Shown piece by piece: positions 18,648 through 28,173 of a stretch of DNA of 39,592 bases. Source of the stretch: Solirubrobacterales bacterium (lineage in GTDB: Bacteria > Actinomycetota > Thermoleophilia > Solirubrobacterales > Solirubrobacteraceae); NCBI GenBank assembly GCA_025964355.1, contig JAOPZB010000210.1, forward strand, positions 1 through 39,592, in the 5' to 3' direction. The translations under genes and the position numbers were made by a program. Numbering within the stretch: the stretch's first letter is position 1; every line of letters begins with the position of its first letter. The notes under the pieces were generated by a model. The model was not told the origin of the DNA, made no database searches, and saw nothing but the letters and a program-made list of their open reading frames with translations.

Positions 18648-19529
18648 CTATGTGATCCCGAGGCGATCGAGCAGGCCGTCGTCGGCACGCCAGTCACGGC
18701 GCACGCGCACTGAGAGGTCGAGGTGAACCTGGTCGCCGAGCTCGCGCTCGATCTCGCGACGCGCCGCGATGCCGATCGCCTTGACCATCCGCCCGTGGGC
18801 GCCGACGAGGATGCCCTTCTGAGAATCGCTCTCGACCCAGATGAGCGCCCGCACGCGAGTGAGTCCCGGCCGCGGCGTCTCGATGTCCTCGACGAGCACC
18901 TCGACTGAATGTGGCACCTCCTGGAAGGTGCGGCGGATGACCGCCTCCCGCACGAGCTCGGCTATCAGCAGCTCAGACGACTGGTCGGATCTCTCACCGG
19001 GCGCGAACAGATGCGGACCCTCGGGCATCAACGTCGCGAGATGCGTGACGAGCGCCTGGACGCCTGACCCGTTGCGCGCGGAGATCGGAAAGACGTCGCC
19101 GTCGACCGCGAGATCGGCGGCGCTCTGCAGCACCGCCAGCAGCTGCGCCCGCGCGAGGCGGTCCACCTTGTTGACGGCGATCGCCACCGGTATGTCCACG
19201 CTCGTCAGGGCGTTGGCGATGAACCGATCGCCCGGTCCGATCCCCTGCTCGCCGTTGAGCATGAGCAGCGCCGCGTCGGAGTCCTCGAGCTCCTGCTGCA
19301 CTCGTCGCGCCATGCGCGAAGTCAGCGGGTCCCGCGGTCGCTGAACCCCGGGTAGGTCGACGAGGATCAGCTGGCAGTCGCCGCTCTCGTGAACCCCTCG
19401 TATCGCACGCCTGGTGGTCTGGGGCTTGTCCGAGACGATCGCGACCTTCTGCCCGACGACCGCGTTGACGAACGTCGACTTGCCGACGTTGGGCCGGCCG
19501 GCCAGCGCGACGAAGCCGGCACGGGTCAC
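18648..19529 (-). CDS. era: Era, ribosome-assembly GTPase
   Basis: GTPase that binds the 3-prime end of 16S rRNA and helps mature the 30S subunit. The 293-residue product shows G1 GRPNVGKST, switch QTTRRAIRG, G3 DLPG, G4 NKVD, G5 SARNG, and the C-terminal KH domain with GILVGAHGRMVKAIGIAARREIE. Start GTG 19529 overlaps the ybeY stop. It ends the yqeY-phoH-ybeY-era run and converges on the ArsA-like gene with 33 bases between stops. Confidence 0.97.
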   Translation of the reverse strand: MTRAGFVALAGRPNVGKSTFVNAVVGQKVAIVSDKPQTTRRAIRGVHESGDCQLILVDLPGVQRPRDPLTSRMARRVQQELEDSDAALLMLNGEQGIGPGDRFIANALTSVDIPVAIAVNKVDRLARAQLLAVLQSAADLAVDGDVFPISARNGSGVQALVTHLATLMPEGPHLFAPGERSDQSSELLIAELVREAVIRRTFQEVPHSVEVLVEDIETPRPGLTRVRALIWVESDSQKGILVGAHGRMVKAIGIAARREIERELGDQVHLDLSVRVRRDWRADDGLLDRLGIT

Positions 19530-19981
19530 CGGCCGGCGCGCTGCAGCAGGCTCTGCTGGAGCGCCAGCATCTCGCCGTGGTCTACCTCGTGGTCCATACC
19601 CAGTAGATGGAGCATCCCGTGCACGATTGCCTCGCGCAGGTCGCTCGTGTGGGCGGGACAGATGATCACGTCGCCGAGCTCGCGCGTCGGGTGCCCGTCT
19701 CCCCGGCCGAGCTCCACGGGGCGCGTCGACTCGGTGGGTGACCCTGGGGCGAGGAACGGCTCGGTGCCATCGATCGGAAAGGACAGCACGTCGGTCGGGC
19801 CACGGCGTCCACGATAGGCCGCGTTGAGTTCTGTTATCCGCGGCTCGTCCACGAACTCGATCGCGACATGCCCGTCATGCACGGCCGCCGATGCAGCCGC
19901 CGCGGTGCACAGCCGACGGACCTCGGCCACCGACGGGGCATCGCTGCCGGGCGCGTCTCCGAACACCTCCACGTCGAGCAT
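19526..19981 (-). CDS. ybeY: YbeY, endoribonuclease / rRNA maturation factor
   Basis: Single-strand endoribonuclease needed for 16S rRNA 3-prime processing and late 70S quality control. The 151-residue product has ITELNAAYRGRRGPTDVLSFP and the zinc-binding HGMLHLLGMDH. It starts at ATG 19981, six bases after phoH, and overlaps era. The neighbourhood phoH-ybeY-era is the conserved order and supports a joint role in RNA processing. Residues about 75-92 form a Pro/Thr/Ser/Glu-rich loop between the DVLSFP and GDVIICP strands. Confidence 0.96.
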   Translation of the reverse strand: MLDVEVFGDAPGSDAPSVAEVRRLCTAAAASAAVHDGHVAIEFVDEPRITELNAAYRGRRGPTDVLSFPIDGTEPFLAPGSPTESTRPVELGRGDGHPTRELGDVIICPAHTSDLREAIVHGMLHLLGMDHEVDHGEMLALQQSLLQRAGR

Positions 19982-19987
19982 CGATGC

Positions 19988-21009
<1,022 letters not shown>

Positions 21010-21013
<4 letters not shown>

Positions 21014-21441
21014 CCTTGCAGTGAGGCCCGTACGAGCCCCGATACTCGCTTTCCGTCCGCTCGACCGTCGACAGCCGCCATCGCCTGCTTCATCGCCAGG
21101 CCCATGTCCTTGGGCGACTCGGCACCGCTCTCGCGGATGGCGCGCTCGACGATGACACGCAGATCCTCCTCGGACAGCTCGGCCGGGAGGTAGGCGCTGA
21201 TCAGCTCTGCCTCTGACGCCTCGCCCGTCGCCAGATCCTCTCGCCCGGCCTCGCGATAGGCAGTCGCCGCCTCCAGTCGCCGCTTGCGCTCGCGACGCAG
21301 CACGGCGAGCTCGTCGTCAGAGCCCTCCTTGGACGCCTTCTGCAGCTCCGACATCACCAGTCGCAGGGCGCTGACCTTCTCTTTGTCTCCGGCGCGCATC
21401 GCATCGGTGAGGTCAGCTTTGATCGTGTCGAGCACTTCCAT
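21010..21441 (-). CDS. YqeY, GatB/YqeY-domain protein
   Basis: Small protein related to the tail domain of GatB, the tRNA amidotransferase subunit; it may bind tRNA but its function is not settled. I start at ATG 21441 (MEVLDTIKADLTDAMRAGD), 143 residues, the family size. Landmarks are KVSALRLVMSELQKA, REAGREDLATGEASEAELISAYLP and DMGLAMKQAMAAVDGRADGKRVSGLVR. The 452-residue track ORF is a run-on antisense to the amidohydrolase. TATCCT lies eight bases before the ATG with no ribosome site, so the transcript is near-leaderless. It heads the phoH-ybeY-era operon. Confidence 0.95.
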
Positions 21442-21449
21442 CTCAGACC

Positions 21450-21455
21450 AGGATA
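21450..21455 (-). promoter_or_regulatory. Possible -10 element of the yqeY operon
   Basis: TATCCT on the minus strand ends eight bases before the yqeY ATG, placing the transcription start at or within a base or two of the codon. There is no Shine-Dalgarno sequence. No clear -35 is visible. Confidence 0.4.
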
Positions 21456-21612
21456 CGCCGGTCGCCCGATGCCCGGGGCGCATTCGGCGCGAGGGCCCCC
21501 GCTGGGTGCTCGATCGGCTCCGTGACGCTCCGGCAAACGGGTGGCGCAGCCCCGTACCAGTCACAGCGTCGCCGCAGAGCGTGCGCGAGCATCGATCGTC
21601 GGAGGGAATAGG

Positions 21613-22755
21613 GTGCACGCCGTGAACGACACGCTCTACGCCAACGCTCTCGCGCCTTTCCTGGCCGAGGTGGAGCGCCTTCGACCACCTGACGTCGAAG
21701 TGATCGACGCCCACACCCATCTCGGATTGGACGAGGATGGGCGGTCGCTCACGCTCGCGCAGCTGCTCGAGCAGCTCGATGCCGCCGGGGCGCGCCGCGC
21801 CTGCGTGTTTCCCCTTCACGACCCCGACCGTCACCCGGCCTACCGCGTTCCCAACGACCGCGTTCTGGGCTGGGCGGCCGAGGCCGAGGGCAGGCTCGTT
21901 CCGTTCTGCCGTCTCGACCCAACGGAAGACCCGCTGGCCGAGAGCGAACGCTGCCTGGCGGCTGGAGCGCGCGGGATCAAGCTGCACCCTCGCGCTCAGG
22001 ACTTCGTCTTCGACGGCGGCGAGCTGGACAGCGTCTTCGGCCTCGCCGAATCGGCGCAGGTTCCGATCCTGATCCATGCCGGTCGCGGCCTGCCGCCTCT
22101 GGCCGAGGGGCTGGTCGACCTCGCCCTGCGCCACCCGCGGGCGGTACTGATCCTCGCCCACGGCGCGATCTGCGACCAGGGCATCCTGACCTCGCGGCTC
22201 GCCGACCATCCCGGCGTGCTCTACGACATCTCGTGCTTCTTCCCGCTGGACGTGATGGAGCTCCTGGCGCGCGTCCCTGCGGAGAGGATCGTGTTCGCCT
22301 CCGACCCCCCCTATGGGCTGCCGGCCACGTCGCTCTACATGGCGCTGCGCATGGCCGCGCAGGCACATCTCGACGAGCAGACCACCAGAGCCGTTCTCGG
22401 CGGCACGATGGCCGCGCTGCTAGACGGGCAGGGCCTGCCGCCCGTCTCGGCCCCGCGCCGGGGAGACTCGATCGAGCTGTCGGGCCGACTGGCCCGCGTC
22501 TACGGCTATGCCAGCCTCGTCGGCCCGGCGCTGTTCACCGGCGCCCTGGACCAGGCCCGCGCGATGCTCGACATGGCGCTCGCCGCGTGCCGCGACCCGG
22601 AGCCGGGAACGGTGGGCGAGGCGCTGGACACGATCGGCGCCGCGCTCAGCGCGGCCGATGCCCTGCTCGAAGCCGAGGGCGGCGTGCGTGCTGCGATCGA
22701 CCTCGTATATCGCTCGATCGTCCGAGCGGCGACCGAGATACCCGACACCGCCTGA
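21613..22755 (+). CDS. Amidohydrolase-2/TatD-like metal-dependent hydrolase with extra helical domain
   Basis: TIM-barrel metal-dependent hydrolase of unknown substrate. I start at GTG 21613 because GGAGGG lies seven bases upstream; the track start at 21541 has none. The 380-residue product shows the HxH metal motif in IDAHTHLGLD, KLHPRAQDF, a second His in ILIHAGRG, ILAHGAICDQ, and the catalytic Asp in FASDPPYGLP. From about residue 275 a further 100-residue all-helical, Ala-rich domain follows, which simple amidohydrolases lack. It stands alone; its stop TGA directly abuts the prmA stop. An organised 170-base gap upstream shares promoters with yqeY. Confidence 0.87.
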   Translation: MHAVNDTLYANALAPFLAEVERLRPPDVEVIDAHTHLGLDEDGRSLTLAQLLEQLDAAGARRACVFPLHDPDRHPAYRVPNDRVLGWAAEAEGRLVPFCRLDPTEDPLAESERCLAAGARGIKLHPRAQDFVFDGGELDSVFGLAESAQVPILIHAGRGLPPLAEGLVDLALRHPRAVLILAHGAICDQGILTSRLADHPGVLYDISCFFPLDVMELLARVPAERIVFASDPPYGLPATSLYMALRMAAQAHLDEQTTRAVLGGTMAALLDGQGLPPVSAPRRGDSIELSGRLARVYGYASLVGPALFTGALDQARAMLDMALAACRDPEPGTVGEALDTIGAALSAADALLEAEGGVRAAIDLVYRSIVRAATEIPDTA

Positions 22756-23652
22756 TCAGGCGCACGCGAGCCAGAGAGCCGCCCACTCGCCGCTCTCGCG
22801 GCGTTCGCGCTCGCGCAGGCCGAGCTCCTTCGCGAACGCCTGCGCGATCTCGTCGGCCTCGCCTATGAGCAGCCCTCCGGCGACGAGATGCCGAGGCGTC
22901 GCCTGCATCGTGCGCGTGAGCTCAAGAAGCAGCGGGCGCAGTAGATTCGCGACGATCACGATCTCGCCGGGGGGCCGCTCGGGCTCGCTCATCCAGGGCA
23001 GTGGCTGTGCACGGAGGTCGAAGCGGCGAACCTCTATCTCCACGCCGTTCCCGGCGGCGTTCTGCCGGGCGGCGAGAACGCTCTCGCGCTCGTGGTCGAG
23101 GCCGAGCACCGGACCAAAGCCCAGTCGTGCCGCCGCGATCGCCAGCACGCCCGAGCCGGTCCCTATGTCGAGCAGCGGTCCGCTCACCGGCGCAGCGGCC
23201 GCGAGCTCCAGCAGCAGTTCCAGGCACATGCGCGTGCTCGCGTGCGCACCTGTCCCGAACGCCTGCCCCGGATCGATCACGATCTCCTCCACGTCGCCGG
23301 GCGGCGAAGACTGCGGCCCTTCCCACGGCGGGCGCACGCGCAGGGCGGGCATCAACTTGGCGCCGGCCACGTGAGCGGCCGGTGCGTCGATGAATACCGG
23401 CCTGTGGAACCGCTTCCAGCGCTCGTCCCAGTCGTCGGCTATCTCGCTCGTCGAGATCGCGACCAGGGCATCGCCGACGGCGGCCTCCAGGTCAGGGAGC
23501 GCGGGAAGCTCGCCCGGCGCCCCGTAGACCGCGAACTCCACGGTGCTCGGCTCGACCTCCCGCTCTTCGACGCCGGCGGGCACCAGCTCCAAGAGCTCCG
23601 CCAGGACCATCTCCGCCTGTTCGCGCGGTACGCGGACCGCGAGCCTGATCAC
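22756..23652 (-). CDS. prmA: PrmA, ribosomal protein L11 methyltransferase
   Basis: SAM-dependent enzyme that methylates lysines of ribosomal protein L11. The 298-residue product has an N-terminal ferredoxin-like part, then [32 protein letters not shown], the SAM-binding [39 protein letters not shown] and VANLLRPLL in place of the usual NIL motif. Start GTG 23652 overlaps the dnaJ stop (GTGA). The hrcA-dnaJ-prmA order is the common heat-shock arrangement in Gram-positive bacteria, though rsmE, the usual next gene, is absent here. Confidence 0.94.
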   Translation of the reverse strand: MIRLAVRVPREQAEMVLAELLELVPAGVEEREVEPSTVEFAVYGAPGELPALPDLEAAVGDALVAISTSEIADDWDERWKRFHRPVFIDAPAAHVAGAKLMPALRVRPPWEGPQSSPPGDVEEIVIDPGQAFGTGAHASTRMCLELLLELAAAAPVSGPLLDIGTGSGVLAIAAARLGFGPVLGLDHERESVLAARQNAAGNGVEIEVRRFDLRAQPLPWMSEPERPPGEIVIVANLLRPLLLELTRTMQATPRHLVAGGLLIGEADEIAQAFAKELGLRERERRESGEWAALWLACA

Positions 23653-24764
23653 GCGGCGCGACTGCCGAGCGCACGGCGGAGCTTCGCGAACATCGATTCC
23701 TCCGAGCGCAGGTTCTCGGCGGTGAGAGTCTCGTTCAAGCGCTCCATCAACTGACGCTGCTCGTCATCGAGGTTGCGCGGCACGAGGACGTTGACGACGA
23801 CGCGCAGGTCTCCGCGCCGCCCGCGTCCGAGCGAGGGCATGCCCTCGCCGTGGACAGTCAGCACCTCGCCCGGCTGCGTCCCGGCCGACAGCTCGACGGC
23901 CGCTATCCCCTCTAGCGTCGCGACCTCGAGCGTTCCGCCGAGGGCAGCGAGCGGAGCGGCGACATCCAGCGAGGTGATGAGGTGATCACCTTCGCGCACG
24001 AAGCGATCGTCGTCGGCGACGTTGACGATCACGTAGAGGTCGCCGGAGGGGGCTCCCGCCTCGCCGGCGTGCCCGCGTCCGCCGAGCCTGATTCGCTGCC
24101 CGTCTGAGATGCCGGCAGGCACGTCCACCTCTAGCTCGCTCCTGTTCGCCAGACGACCGCGGCCGCGACACTCCCGGCAGGGCTGCGTCGCGACACGACC
24201 GTCCCCGTGACAGACGTCGCAGATCATCGTGCGCATCATCTGCCCGAACGGCGTGCGGGTCACCGCCTGCAGCTGCCCGGCGCCACCGCAGCGCTCGCAG
24301 GTCTCTATCGGCGTCCCCGGCTCGGCGCCATTGCCATGACAGCGCTCACAGCGGTCGACCGCCTGAAAGGCGATCTGCCTCTTGACCCCGTTCGCGGCTT
24401 CGACGAGATCAATGTCGAGCGCGACGGCGACGTCCTCTCCCTGCGCCGGCCCTGCAGCGCCGCCGAAGCCGCCGCCGAAGAACGCGTTGAACAGATCTCC
24501 GATCGATCCGAAGCCCTCGAAGTTAGGTGAGTATCCACCCGATCTGAGCCCTTCATGCCCGTAGCGGTCATAAGTGGCGCGGCGATCGGCGTCGGACAGG
24601 ATCTCGTATGCCTCGGCCGCCGTCTTGAACTTCTCCTCGGCATCGGGGTCGTGTGCGTTGACGTCCGGATGCAGCTCCCTGGCGAGCTGGCGAAAGGCTT
24701 TCTTGATCTCCTGCTCAGAGGCGTCCCGGCCCACGCCGAGCACCTCGTAGGGGTCGCGCAGCAT
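23649..24764 (-). CDS. dnaJ: DnaJ, Hsp40 co-chaperone
   Basis: Stimulates DnaK ATP hydrolysis and delivers substrates. I prefer ATG 24764 ([12 protein letters not shown]), which matches the family beginning and avoids overlap with hrcA; ATG 24788 would add eight residues. Domains: J domain with HPD in [12 protein letters not shown], a Gly/Phe-rich linker ([18 protein letters not shown]), four zinc-finger repeats [24 protein letters not shown] and CRECRGRG, and the C-terminal substrate domain with [18 protein letters not shown]. About 371 residues, the type I full length. Co-transcribed with hrcA and prmA. No dnaK or grpE lies in the window, so this may be the second, HrcA-linked DnaJ. Confidence 0.96.
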   Translation of the reverse strand: MLRDPYEVLGVGRDASEQEIKKAFRQLARELHPDVNAHDPDAEEKFKTAAEAYEILSDADRRATYDRYGHEGLRSGGYSPNFEGFGSIGDLFNAFFGGGFGGAAGPAQGEDVAVALDIDLVEAANGVKRQIAFQAVDRCERCHGNGAEPGTPIETCERCGGAGQLQAVTRTPFGQMMRTMICDVCHGDGRVATQPCRECRGRGRLANRSELEVDVPAGISDGQRIRLGGRGHAGEAGAPSGDLYVIVNVADDDRFVREGDHLITSLDVAAPLAALGGTLEVATLEGIAAVELSAGTQPGEVLTVHGEGMPSLGRGRRGDLRVVVNVLVPRNLDDEQRQLMERLNETLTAENLRSEESMFAKLRRALGSRAA

Positions 24765-24774
24765 GCCGGTCTTG

Positions 24775-25803
24775 TCAGTTCTCGGCATAGGTGTCTTCGA
24801 CGAAGCGCGACAGCTCGTGGGCTGCCTCCTGCACCGTCGCGATGGCGCCTGCGTAATCCATGCGCACCGGTCCGATCACCGACACCGTCCCCAGCTTGCG
24901 AAGGGGCATGCCGTAGCCGGTCGCGACCACGGCGAGCGAGCGCATGGCGGGAAGCTCGTTCTCCTCGCCGATCCGCACGTACACGCCCTCCTCGCCGAGG
25001 GCAGACCGCAGGATCCGCAGCAGCGCGACGCGCCGCTCGAGCAGGCCAATCAGCTCGTTGACCTGCTCGCTGTCCTCGGTCTGGACGGAGGAGAAGAGCC
25101 GTGCCGTCCCCTCGAAGTAGAGGGCGTCGTCGGTCTCTGACGCCAGGGTGCCAAAGGCGGGCGCGAAGCGCGCCAGGAATGCCAGCTCGGTCACCGAGAG
25201 GCCCGGCTCGGTCAGGCGCTGGTGGATCATGCGCGCGCCGAGGCCGAGGCCGACGAGCCGCTCGTTGAGGTACTCACCGGCCCAGGCGATCAACCCGGGG
25301 TCGACCGAGCGTTCGAACGTAGCGAGCATCTTCGAGACGCCCCCCGTCGAGGTGATGATCACGACCAGAACCACCTGCGGCTGCAGCGCGAGCACCTCGA
25401 TCCGGCGGATCGTCGCCGTGTTCAGCGATGGCGCCGAGACGACCGCGAGCAGGTTCGTCATCTGTGAGAGCGTCTCCGTCGTCGCGCGCATCGCCTCGTC
25501 GACCTCTCGGCGGATCAGCGACAGCTCGAGACGAGGCTCAGGTGGAGCGAGAGCCTGCCCCGAGGTGAGCAGGCGATCGACGAGGTAGCGATGCCCGGCG
25601 TCCGTCGGGACGCGACCGGCGGAGACATGCGGGTGCCCAAGCAACCCGTACTCCTCGAGCAGAGCGAGCTCGTGGCGCACGGTCGACGGGCCGCAGTCGA
25701 GCTCCGGGTCGGCGGCGATCGCGCGGGACGCCACCGGTTGCCCGGTCTGCAGGTAGTCGTCGACCACCTTGCAGAGAATCCGCTCCTGACGAGAGGTCAG
25801 CAT
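24775..25803 (-). CDS. hrcA: HrcA, heat-inducible transcription repressor
   Basis: Repressor of class I heat-shock genes, normally acting on CIRCE operators with GroEL as modulator. The 342-residue product starts at ATG 25803 ([18 protein letters not shown]); the longer track ORF is a run-on. It has the N-terminal winged helix ([59 protein letters not shown]), a GAF-like middle with [13 protein letters not shown] and the C-terminal region with [19 protein letters not shown] and [23 protein letters not shown] lies six bases before the ATG, so the transcript is probably leaderless. An inverted repeat surrounds the -35 position. Confidence 0.96.
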   Translation of the reverse strand: MLTSRQERILCKVVDDYLQTGQPVASRAIAADPELDCGPSTVRHELALLEEYGLLGHPHVSAGRVPTDAGHRYLVDRLLTSGQALAPPEPRLELSLIRREVDEAMRATTETLSQMTNLLAVVSAPSLNTATIRRIEVLALQPQVVLVVIITSTGGVSKMLATFERSVDPGLIAWAGEYLNERLVGLGLGARMIHQRLTEPGLSVTELAFLARFAPAFGTLASETDDALYFEGTARLFSSVQTEDSEQVNELIGLLERRVALLRILRSALGEEGVYVRIGEENELPAMRSLAVVATGYGMPLRKLGTVSVIGPVRMDYAGAIATVQEAAHELSRFVEDTYAEN

Positions 25804-25809
25804 GGACTG

Positions 25810-25850
25810 ATTGTAGGCGGCGTGCTGGCGCCGTCGAAGGGCCGCGCCAG
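25810..25850 (-). promoter_or_regulatory. hrcA promoter with inverted-repeat operator candidate
   Basis: On the minus strand TTCGAC (25838-25833), a 17-base spacer and TACAAT (25815-25810) form a promoter six bases before the hrcA ATG. Perfect 7-base arms CTGGCGC (25825-25831) and GCGCCAG (25844-25850) flank the -35, with 12 bases between them. This is the place where a CIRCE element would act, but the sequence is not TTAGCACTC-N9-GAGTGCTAA. The same stem directly follows the MaoC stop and could instead terminate that gene. Confidence 0.5.
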
Positions 25851-25852
25851 GT

Positions 25853-26242
25853 CTAGAGCTCGAGCTCTGCCTCGGCGTTGCGGATGATCTGCGTGCCACT
25901 CTGCTCGGCGACGGTGTCGACAAGCACCCGTCCGTCGCTGACCTCGCGCACCGTCCCCGTCACGAGAACCTCCTGCTCGGGCACGCCCATGCCGCGGAAC
26001 TGGACAGACAGGCGCCGCAGGTGCTCGGGACCGCCCGCCGCATCGGTCTGCGCGCGCGCGACCTGGGCCATCGTCCACAGGCCATGCAGTATCCGCCCGG
26101 GCAACCCGACCGACCGGGCGAACTCCTCGTCGATGTGGATCGGGTTGAAGTCTCCCGACGCGCCGGCATAGCGCGCCGTGAGAAACCTGTCGGGTGTGGT
26201 CCTAAGCTCCGGGATCTGCGCCCCGACATCGAGGTCGGCCAT
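25853..26242 (-). CDS. MaoC-family hot-dog (R)-hydroxyacyl dehydratase, HadB-like
   Basis: Probable (R)-specific enoyl hydratase or dehydratase subunit. The 129-residue single hot-dog fold has the hydratase motif in GDFNPIHIDEEFARSVGLPGRILHG, with the Asp/His pair and the HG turn, then LRRLSVQFRGMGVPEQEVLVTGTV. ATG 26242 is three bases after the MaoC-N gene, so the two are translated together and probably form a heterodimer like mycobacterial HadA-HadB. Whether it serves fatty-acid elongation or another acyl-CoA pathway cannot be read. No condensing enzyme is adjacent. Confidence 0.9.
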   Translation of the reverse strand: MADLDVGAQIPELRTTPDRFLTARYAGASGDFNPIHIDEEFARSVGLPGRILHGLWTMAQVARAQTDAAGGPEHLRRLSVQFRGMGVPEQEVLVTGTVREVSDGRVLVDTVAEQSGTQIIRNAEAELEL

Positions 26243-26245
26243 CGC

Positions 26246-26686
26246 TCACACTCCTCGCACGATGTTCGTCCACGTTCCGCGGCAGACCTGCTCGTCGCGC
26301 TGGTTGGTCGAGACCGACTCGAACACGTAGTAGCCGCGACCGTCGCGCTCGGAGATGTCCTTGACGTTTGTGGTGGTGGTGACCTCGTCGCCGGCCACGA
26401 CGAGAGGCCCCCAGAGAAACTCCTGACCGCCGTGCACCATCATCGCGAAGTTGAGTTCGATCTCCGGGTCGAATATCGGCGGACCCACCGATGGTGCGCT
26501 GTAGACGACCGCGAACATCGGTGGCGCGACGACGTCGGCGTATCCGGCTGCGCGCGCGGCGTCGACGTCGAGATGAAGGGGATTGGTCTCGCCGACCGCA
26601 CGCGCATACTCCTTGACCTTCTCGCGGCCCACGGCATAGACGGTTGGCTCATACGCCTTGCCGACCGCTTGTGTGTTGACTGGCAT
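26246..26686 (-). CDS. MaoC N-terminal-type dehydratase, HadA-like
   Basis: Partner of the downstream hot-dog protein. The real start is ATG 26686 (MPVNTQAVGKAYEPTVYAVG) with GGAG ten bases upstream; the track ORF adds 29 residues that look like run-on. The 146-residue product has VGETNPLHLDVDAARAAGYADVVAPPMFAVV, typical of the N-terminal dehydratase half in HadA-type proteins, and LVVAGDEVTTTTNVKDIS. It lacks the full catalytic set of the MaoC half, consistent with a structural role in a heterodimer. In mycobacteria this pair follows rpmG; no rpmG is found here, and the upstream neighbour is ssb. Confidence 0.88.
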   Translation of the reverse strand: MPVNTQAVGKAYEPTVYAVGREKVKEYARAVGETNPLHLDVDAARAAGYADVVAPPMFAVVYSAPSVGPPIFDPEIELNFAMMVHGGQEFLWGPLVVAGDEVTTTTNVKDISERDGRGYYVFESVSTNQRDEQVCRGTWTNIVRGV

Positions 26687-26810
26687 TGGAACGGCGCTCC
26701 TTGCGTGCGCTGACGTCGACGGCTCCCCGCGGCGCGCCAGTTTACGCACAGTGCGCCGCGATTTGCGTGCCACACCGTGCGGCGACGCGCTCGCCGCCCC
26801 GTTAACGACG

Positions 26811-26864
26811 AAAACCCCCTGGGGGCAGCGACGCGGCGGCGACGCTCTGGGCGTCCCCGCCGCC
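26811..26864 (-). terminator. Probable terminator after ssb
   Basis: On the minus strand, after the ssb stop, an 11-bp stem (GGCGGC plus GACGC arms with a three-base internal loop) closes at 26864-26835, followed by CCCC-CAG-GGGG and TTTT (26814-26811). The pair of GC hairpins with a short T run fits an intrinsic terminator between ssb and the MaoC genes. The rest of the 219-base gap to ATG 26686 shows nothing further. Confidence 0.5.
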
Positions 26865-26905
26865 GGTCCGTGGCGACTGATCGGACCTCGCTGCCAGCCT
26901 TGCGC

Positions 26906-27316
26906 CTAGAAGACGGACTCCTCGGAATCCGAACCCGCGCCGACCCCGACGAGCTCGCCGTCGTCCGCGGCACGGTCACCCGGAGTGTCCAGGAACTGGA
27001 CGGTGTCGGCGACGATGCTGACGGCCTGGCGCTTCTGCTGATCTGTCGTCTCCCACTCGCGCCACTCGAGGCGTCCGTCGATCGCGACTCGGCTTCCCTT
27101 GCGCATGTAGGTCCCCACGCTCTCGCCCGAGGCGCCGTAGACGCTGACGTCGAAGTAGTTCGGGCGCTCGTGATAGTCGCCCTCGGCGTCGCGACGGCTC
27201 CCGTTGCACGCGATTCGCAGAGCGCACACGCTCGTTCCAGACGGCAGCGCCCGCAACTCGGGGTCACGGGTCAGACGTCCTATGAGCACAACACGGTTGA
27301 TGCTTGAGTAGGGCAT
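26906..27316 (-). CDS. ssb: Single-stranded DNA-binding protein
   Basis: Coats single-stranded DNA during replication, repair and recombination. The 136-residue product has one OB fold: NRVVLIGRLTRDPELRALPSG, VCALRIACNG, NYFDVSVYG, GTYMRKGSRVAIDGRLEWREWE and SIVADTVQFLDTPG. The linker is very short and acidic, and the tip reads GSDSEESVF instead of the canonical DDDIPF; the final Phe and acidic character are kept. It is not beside rpsF/rpsR/rplI as the main chromosomal ssb usually is in actinobacteria, so it may be a second, perhaps element-linked, SSB. GGAG lies about nine bases before ATG 27316. Confidence 0.93.
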   Translation of the reverse strand: MPYSSINRVVLIGRLTRDPELRALPSGTSVCALRIACNGSRRDAEGDYHERPNYFDVSVYGASGESVGTYMRKGSRVAIDGRLEWREWETTDQQKRQAVSIVADTVQFLDTPGDRAADDGELVGVGAGSDSEESVF

Positions 27317-27360
27317 TCCTGGGTCTCCATCGCTTCGCGGTTGACCCCCCGACGAAGAAC

Positions 27361-28095
27361 CTACGCATCGCCTGGGACGGTTCTCTCAGGCGACGCCGGC
27401 GAGCGCTCGGCCGTGGCTGCCGCGAGCGGGAGGACGATTATCGCCTCGCCGGCGTCGGCCTTGGCGATCGCCCGGCCGAGAGCATGCTCGACCTCGGGCG
27501 CCGCCAGATAGAGCACGCCCTCTACAAGACGGCACCGGGCCCAGGCTCGGCAGATCTCAGCCAGGCGCCGCGGTGACTTGACCGTCAGCTCGACCTCTAC
27601 GGCGATCGGCAGCCGCGCTTGCGGCCCTCTGGGCCAGAGGACGAGGTCTGGCCGATGCAGCAGCGGGCCGCCGTCGGGCGCGTTGCCCAAACGGGCGCTG
27701 GCCAGTGCGGCGCCGGCGAGGCGCTCGTCGCGGCGCAGCTCGCGCTCGCCTACGACGCGGTGATCCTGATAGCAGCGCTCCAACGCGGAGGCCACGCGCA
27801 CGCAGGCGATCGCATGTGGCGCGTTTGCGACGCTGATTCGACATGGCTCGAGTCCCTGCAAGCCGGACGCTCGCAGACCCGCTCGCGTGACGGTGAACAG
27901 CGCCGGCTCGCCTGCCAACGGACGCCGGCGGGTCAACTGCCGGTCACGCTCGGCGGCCAGCAGGCGCGAGCGCGCTGACGCGAGCGTAAAACGCCGGCGG
28001 TCGGCGAGCGCCTGGTCGGTGACGGCACCCATGCGCGCCGTCCATTGCAGGATCTCCACTCGCTCGTGCGAGTACGTGTTGTCTGCTTGGACCAT
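27361..28095 (-). CDS. Winged-helix plus nuclease-like protein, replication-relaxation (Replic_Relax) type
   Basis: Probable DNA-processing protein. I start at ATG 28095 (MVQADNTYSHERVEIL) with AAGGAGG four bases upstream. The 244-residue product has an N-terminal winged helix (about 8-75) and a C-terminal region with RPDLVLWP, AVEVELTVKSPRRLAEICRAWA and GVLYLAAPEVEHALGRAI. Asp, ExE and Lys spacing resembles a PD-(D/E)xK nuclease core, as in the replication-relaxation family seen on actinobacterial plasmids and conjugative elements. It lies downstream of the coupling ATPase on the same strand (78 bases) and 44 bases before ssb. It could process DNA for that ATPase. Family assignment is from motif memory; catalysis is inferred. 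Confidence 0.7.
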   Translation of the reverse strand: MVQADNTYSHERVEILQWTARMGAVTDQALADRRRFTLASARSRLLAAERDRQLTRRRPLAGEPALFTVTRAGLRASGLQGLEPCRISVANAPHAIACVRVASALERCYQDHRVVGERELRRDERLAGAALASARLGNAPDGGPLLHRPDLVLWPRGPQARLPIAVEVELTVKSPRRLAEICRAWARCRLVEGVLYLAAPEVEHALGRAIAKADAGEAIIVLPLAAATAERSPASPERTVPGDA

Positions 28096-28173
28096 CGGTC
28101 CTCCTTGGTCGTGTGTGTCCATGACTGACCGGGGTTCGCCCGGTTGCTCGTTCGATGCAGTCGAGGCTGTTGC

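Noticed and set aside
25804-25852. Canonical CIRCE element before hrcA
   Set aside because: Looked for TTAGCACTC-N9-GAGTGCTAA; absent. Only the different CTGGCGC repeat is present.
26774-26905. rpmG between ssb and the MaoC genes, as in mycobacteria
   Set aside because: No L33 motif in any frame; the gap holds GC hairpins consistent with a terminator.
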